Shown here: positions 60,483 to 64,000 of the stretch, piece after piece
Numbering within the stretch: position 1 is the first letter of the stretch
How the letters are laid out: every line of letters starts with the position of its first letter
Source of the DNA: Balanoglossus misakiensis
Taxonomy: Eukaryota; Hemichordata
Length of the DNA stretch: 64,000 nucleotides
NCBI GenBank assembly: GCA_040954595.2
Contig: CM082589.2
Coordinates: forward strand, 8,804,001 to 8,868,000
Direction: 5' to 3'
Notes under the pieces: model-generated
The model's input: the letters and a program-made list of their open reading frames with translations, nothing else
Told to the model about the DNA's origin: nothing
Databases searched by the model: none
Made by a program: the position numbers and the translations under genes

Positions 60483-61066
60483 CCGTAGTTGCCCGGGTAA
60501 GAACCCCTGCTCGGACAAACGCCCCCCCCCTGGTTTTAGGGCCCATTTGTAGATCGAGGCCATATCCGGTCTAAAGCCCCCCCCCCCCCCCCCCGGCCGA
60601 ATATCCATTAAATTCTTGGAAATTTAATAAAGTGCAATGCAAAAAAGGCGGATTTTCATCCCCAAAGTCACTAAAAGTGAAAAAAAAATGTATGATGATT
60701 TACTTTCGCGCTGATTATCGTACCCACCGCGGCCGACTGGCCACGCTGAGTTATATATAGCCGCTCTAGAAAACATGACCTCAGACAGGTCCCTCGGGAC
60801 CGTGCCTCGAATTCAACGATCACGTAGATGGACGCGCTGCCGCGTGTGAGGTCACCGGGGAGCTTTCCAAAGCGGCCGCGTGGAGCTGCTTCAGTCCGTC
60901 CTCGACGCGAAACACCCAACATTGGAAGATCCCGACTTGGACTCAGAGGTGGCCATCCCTCATTTGCATAAATCTCGAGGCCATATCCGGGCTAAAGCCC
61001 CCCCCCCCCTGTTTTTTCGCTAATCTGTTGGCCCAGCACCCGGGGCTCTTACCCGGGCAACTACGG
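60483..61066. mobile_element. Nested non-autonomous MITE with TA target duplication
   Basis: A 584-bp element. Its inverted ends start CCGTAGTTGCCCGGGTAAGA (60483) and are matched by the reverse complement ending at 61066, followed by near-matching CCC bases. TA flanks both sides (60481-60482 and 61067-61068), as in Tc1/mariner-type insertion, although other TA-using families are possible. Inside, a direct repeat reads CGAGGCCATATCCGG, then CTAAAG, then a C-run (60556 and 60977 regions). The middle (about 60720-60900) is GC- and CpG-rich with a NotI site, and no coding capacity was recognised. It sits two bases beyond the intended stop of the YqaJ gene. Confidence 0.85.
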
Positions 61067-61101
61067 TAGTTACATATGTATGAAAAAATAGTCGAGGTTG
61101 G

Positions 61102-63271
61102 TCACAAGGTCTGACCAATATTTCTCATCGAAGTAAACACGAAATTAAGATGCCCTGCAAAAGTATATATGAAAAGATCACACCACTGTGTGCCGGTTAT
61201 TGCCATCTGACCTTGAACTTGTGCGAAATAATGGTGATTCTTTTTCAATTTAACACTTCCACTATCATCTAATTGTATGTACTCTAAATTATACACCGAC
61301 GGAACTTCATGGCGAACTCGGAAGGGACATTTACATTCCATTAATCCCACTCCACAACATTTACAGCTTACAACAAGATCGGGAGAAGCACCAAGATAAG
61401 GCTTCTGCTTATCAATGAACAGACCACACTCCCTTTGACAAAACCCTTCATGTTTGCTCATCAGGTCGATGTACAATTTCTTCGCTTCTGGTTCAAGTGT
61501 TCGACCGTGCTTAACGGATTCAACAGTGTCAATAGAACTATCATGTCCAAATATTGTTTTTAAAAGAGAATCAACATTATGTACATTATTTGCATGACTT
61601 TTAATTGTATTCACCTTTGTATATATTGAGTAAAACTTTGATGCAGTCAGTCTTCCGGTACGTTGCTTGCGCCATAAACTGTTACAATGCTGACCTACAG
61701 TTTTGCTTTCCAACATATGAATATCATAATCACTATAATTTATATTCTTAAGTTTTGAAAGAAATTCATCAGTAGTATTGGATAAATTTGCAATCTTTAA
61801 AATTTCATTTTCTTCCATTTCTTTTGGGTCATCCAACAAAATTGACTCTGTTTCCTCGGAGAATCCGTCGATTATTACACAGTCCGATACTTCTTCCGAT
61901 GCTTGGAAAGTTTTCTCACGCATGGCTTGGTAACAACCATCGGGAACTGACGTCTGCAAGATGCCAAGCAGGTTTGAACGTCTGGCATCGTCGTTTTCCT
62001 CCGGAAAATGTCCGTCAGGCCGAAACTGTTTTCTACTTCTATCGACGAGGGGTCTTGAAGCGACTGCAAAACAAAACAAAACACTTGATATAATTAATAT
62101 CTTTGGGAAAAGTTTACTTCTCGTATGGTGTTGACGACAGCCTTGTTAATATTCCCGATGACTTGACGCTACACGAAGGAAAATATTATAATCTCAAAAC
62201 TATTTCTCCGATCTACACACAGATATTCACCAATAACGATAGGAATGTGAATCAATGTACCTTTCTGGAATTTAGAGACTTTAAAATCCATGTCCTTCAC
62301 ACGCAACGGCTCTATCTGTGTTTTCTTGGCTGGGACATTCCACTGACACAATTTGGAAGTACAGGCTGCATTGGTCTGTCCTGTTCGAACTGCCGCTTCA
62401 ATTCGAAAAAACATCGCTGTTATGTGGATGCATGAACATCCAAGTCTGCGAAATAGAATAACAAAAAAGTTGTTGGTAAATTACTAGCACAATAGTAACA
62501 AAACAGTCTTAGAATGGATGAAAGGCGTTCAATCTGAACGACATGTTTCTATGGCATTATAAAGTCACTGTGTTACAGAAGAAATTTAAGTATACTTTGT
62601 TGCTGCTCAGAGACAATTATTGTCGTAATCAATACAATGAATGAGTGTATAAGGGGGTGTGAGTGAGTGAATGGTATTTACCCAGCAGTACAGGAGCAAT
62701 ATGCACTTTTTATGTCACCAGTTTTCTTCACCGCACATATCCAAACTGTGTGAGGAACATCACCTAATTTCATTGTGTGACAGCACTTTGCTTTCAAAAA
62801 GCAATATTCTGACTGTTGGGATATCGTGTGGTAGAAGATTTCTTTCATCCAGCCACCCGTATACAACCTGTACGCTTTTCCTTCTTTGTATTCATTTAGG
62901 AGACGTTTCTGTAGCGCCACGTCGTTGCCCGGGTGATTTGTCATAATGTACATGGTAATATCACTAAGGAAAATTGACGGCCACATTTCCATACCACGAG
63001 CTTCACCAACCCATCCGTCTCCTAGTGACATAGGGTCTGGTAAACTGTTCCCTTCTGTGGTAGTCAAAAGGGACATCATAAACTTGTGCCTCTCAAAAGA
63101 CATTTCCGCAGCCGTCGGTGACTCAGGCACATTTTGTTCGATGGCTGCAAAAACTCGGGCGACTAGCTCATCCTTTCGGCCTGACGTCTTCAGATTTCGT
63201 TTGCGGAGGTAGTCTTTGAGTGCTGATACTCTCCACATACCGATGGTCTGATAACTAATTATCTCGCTCAT
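61102..63271 (-). CDS. SAP-SWIM-YqaJ nuclease-like protein (three exons)
   Basis: Exons on the minus strand: 63271-62682, 62445-62261 and 62063-61102, total 1,737 nt (578 codons plus stop). Both introns are GT-AG, and the joins keep frame and complete a motif. Exon 1: SAP DNA-binding domain (about residues 14-45, VSALKDYLRKRNLKTSGRKD) and the first half of a SWIM zinc finger (CSC). Exon 2: the second half (CIH), so the CxC...CxH set exists only after splicing. Exon 3: YqaJ-type PD-(D/E)xK exonuclease fold with GRLTASKF, HGRTLEPEA, GASPDLVV, MECKCPF and YFAQVQGQM. Candidate metal residues are the Asp of SPDL and the Glu and Lys of ECK. The likely role is DNA-end processing or strand exchange with the transposase. 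The final residues (after about 61142) look frameshifted: the next frame gives YFDEKYWSDL and stops at 61070-61072. This could be a one-base deletion or an assembly error. Confidence 0.85.
62064..62260 (-). other. Intron 2 of the SAP-SWIM-YqaJ gene
   Basis: 197 bp. Donor CAGAAAG/GTACAT, acceptor TTTTGTTTTGCAG/TCGCTT with a good pyrimidine tract, phase 1. The total exon length is divisible by three only with these joins. Confidence 0.8.
62446..62681 (-). other. Intron 1 of the SAP-SWIM-YqaJ gene
   Basis: 236 bp. Donor CTGCTGG/GTAAAT, acceptor TTTCGCAG/ACTTGG, phase 2. Without splicing the frame hits TAA immediately after the donor. Splicing joins the two halves of the SWIM motif. Confidence 0.85.
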
Positions 63272-63519
63272 TGTTGTAATCTACAACATATTTGTAAAAA
63301 GAAATGAATTAATAAAGATATATTTGCTTGGCATATCCAGCTCGCCGGACAATCTAGTCCTGAATATGCCTATTTCCAACTAGGCCTATATTCAATTGAG
63401 ATTAAACGAAAAATTCACAAAGCTTACAGTAAAATGGTCCATTGGCCTAAGCTTATATTATATTTAAAACGAAATAAGTTTGGGACAAAATACAGTGAAA
63501 TCCCAGTTGGTCTAGTTAT
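63272..63519 (-). promoter_or_regulatory. Upstream region of the SAP-SWIM-YqaJ gene
   Basis: 248 bp of AT-rich unique sequence between the start codon and the right inverted repeat. No clear core promoter element was found. Transcription probably starts in or near the inverted repeat. Confidence 0.4.
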
Positions 63520-64000
63520 TCGAGGTAGAAGACGACCGAGACCTTCAGCTGCATCCCCGGCAGCGGTCTTTGTTTTACCGCCGAAACGAGCTGCCGATGC
63601 GATGCCCGTAACTTGTTACCGATCACAGAAATATTCGAGAATATCGCCAATGTACCACATCACAGTTTTTTCTCTATTTATGAAACGGCTAACATCTTAA
63701 AGTAATTATTTTGCGATGATTCGGCTTCAGTAGAAGTGAACGTAACTTGAACTAGCATAACTTTACCCGGGCCGGCGCCCGGCGACGCGTCGGACGTCGA
63801 AGAAGCCCGTAATAATAGTCAGTAATTTTTCAGTTTTTAAGAGAATAATTTTGCAAAATAGCTGTAGAGGACACTAGTAAATGTCACCATGTGTAAAATA
63901 TAGGGAGGGAGTCTGAAGAAATAATCAATACGCACCTGTTTCGGACGATAACTTCCGTGTTATTGTTGTGGTCGGTGTCTATTGTTTACCCTGGTTACGC
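63520..64000 (-). repeat. Right terminal inverted repeat (truncated by window end)
   Basis: Reverse complement of 57968-58438, almost identical. Differences seen are an extra 11 bp (TTCAGACTCCC in the left-repeat sense, about 63908-63918), one base in an A-run, and G/A in TTTTGCA(G/A)AATT. It runs off the window. Confidence 0.95.

Larger units (their letters stand above)
57888..64000. mobile_element. DNA transposon with long inverted repeats, ISL2EU-like (right tip outside window)
   Basis: At least 6.1 kb. Inverted repeats of about 0.5 kb flank two convergent genes: a THAP-DDE transposase (plus, 58586-60217) and a SAP-SWIM-YqaJ protein (minus, 61102-63271). THAP plus a DDE_4-type catalytic core, paired with a YqaJ exonuclease, matches what I recall of the eukaryotic ISL2EU superfamily (related to prokaryotic ISL2/IS5). 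PIF/Harbinger is the main alternative. The last base in the window pairs with left-end base 57968, so about 80 bp of the right end is missing and the target duplication cannot be read. The left junction is at satellite phase 76. The inverted repeats differ by few changes, so the insertion looks recent. Confidence 0.88.

Noticed and set aside
60875-60882. NotI site in the MITE as a relic of the satellite NotI variant
   Set aside because: The flanking sequence shares nothing with the satellite; it is a coincidence in GC-rich DNA.
60720-60900. SINE or tRNA-derived sequence in the MITE core
   Set aside because: No convincing A-box/B-box pair or cloverleaf was found; GTGCCTCGAATTC only loosely resembles a B box.
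60671-60922. Minus-strand 83-codon frame in the MITE
   Set aside because: It comes from the GC-rich core of a non-autonomous element and has no domain.
62103-62435. Plus-strand 110-codon frame
   Set aside because: It lies antisense to exon 2 and intron 2 of the SAP-SWIM-YqaJ gene, whose joins are supported by frame and motif.

Overview
The window comes from a nuclear animal genome. It has no bacterial-style operons. About 44 kb of the 64 kb (roughly 340 monomers by length) is one tandem satellite with a 130-bp unit, and it is interrupted by three intact-looking eukaryotic mobile elements. I cannot fix the species. A primer-binding site matching an animal-type tRNA-Ser, a Tx1/L1-like LINE, a PNMA-like Gag and a THAP-DDE transposon together suggest an invertebrate, probably marine, but that is an inference. 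No ordinary host gene was recognised. A 100-N assembly gap lies at 12794-12893, and the monomers around it carry many single-base indels that look like polishing errors.

Layout. 1-4935: satellite block 1, continuing off the left edge. 4936-10397: full-length LINE on the minus strand (ORF1, ORF2, 18-nt poly-A tail seen as poly-T) with a 14-bp target duplication. 10398-35767: satellite block 2, with the gap and strong higher-order repeat structure. 35768-43828: complete Ty3/gypsy LTR retrotransposon on the plus strand with two 642-bp LTRs, an ATTG target duplication, tRNA-Ser primer site, gag, a -1 frameshift signal and pol, and no env. 43829-57887: satellite block 3. 57888-64000: DNA transposon with terminal inverted repeats of about 0.5 kb. 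It carries a THAP/DDE transposase (plus) and a convergent three-exon gene for a SAP-SWIM-YqaJ nuclease-like protein (minus), with a small nested TA-flanked MITE between them. Its right tip lies beyond the window.

How it fits together. The satellite is the landing pad. The LINE and LTR element restore the satellite phase exactly across their insertions, so they landed in a pre-existing array. The LTR element and the DNA transposon both sit at monomer phase 75-78, the AT-rich segment that also carries the most variable base of the repeat. The array has grown by repeated segmental amplification: a 9-monomer unit, a 22-monomer tandem duplication, and 15- and 8-monomer units carrying a NotI/SacII variant. 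Similar blocks lie on both sides of the LTR element. Open reading frames, near-identical LTRs (two differences seen) and near-identical inverted repeats point to recent insertions. The clearest lesion is an apparent 1-base frameshift near the end of the YqaJ gene.

Most notable for follow-up: the transposase/exonuclease pair in the DNA transposon, the LTR element's RRM-bearing PNMA-like Gag and textbook frameshift signal, its LTR-internal 64-bp duplication framed by splice-like sites, and the satellite insertion hotspot.
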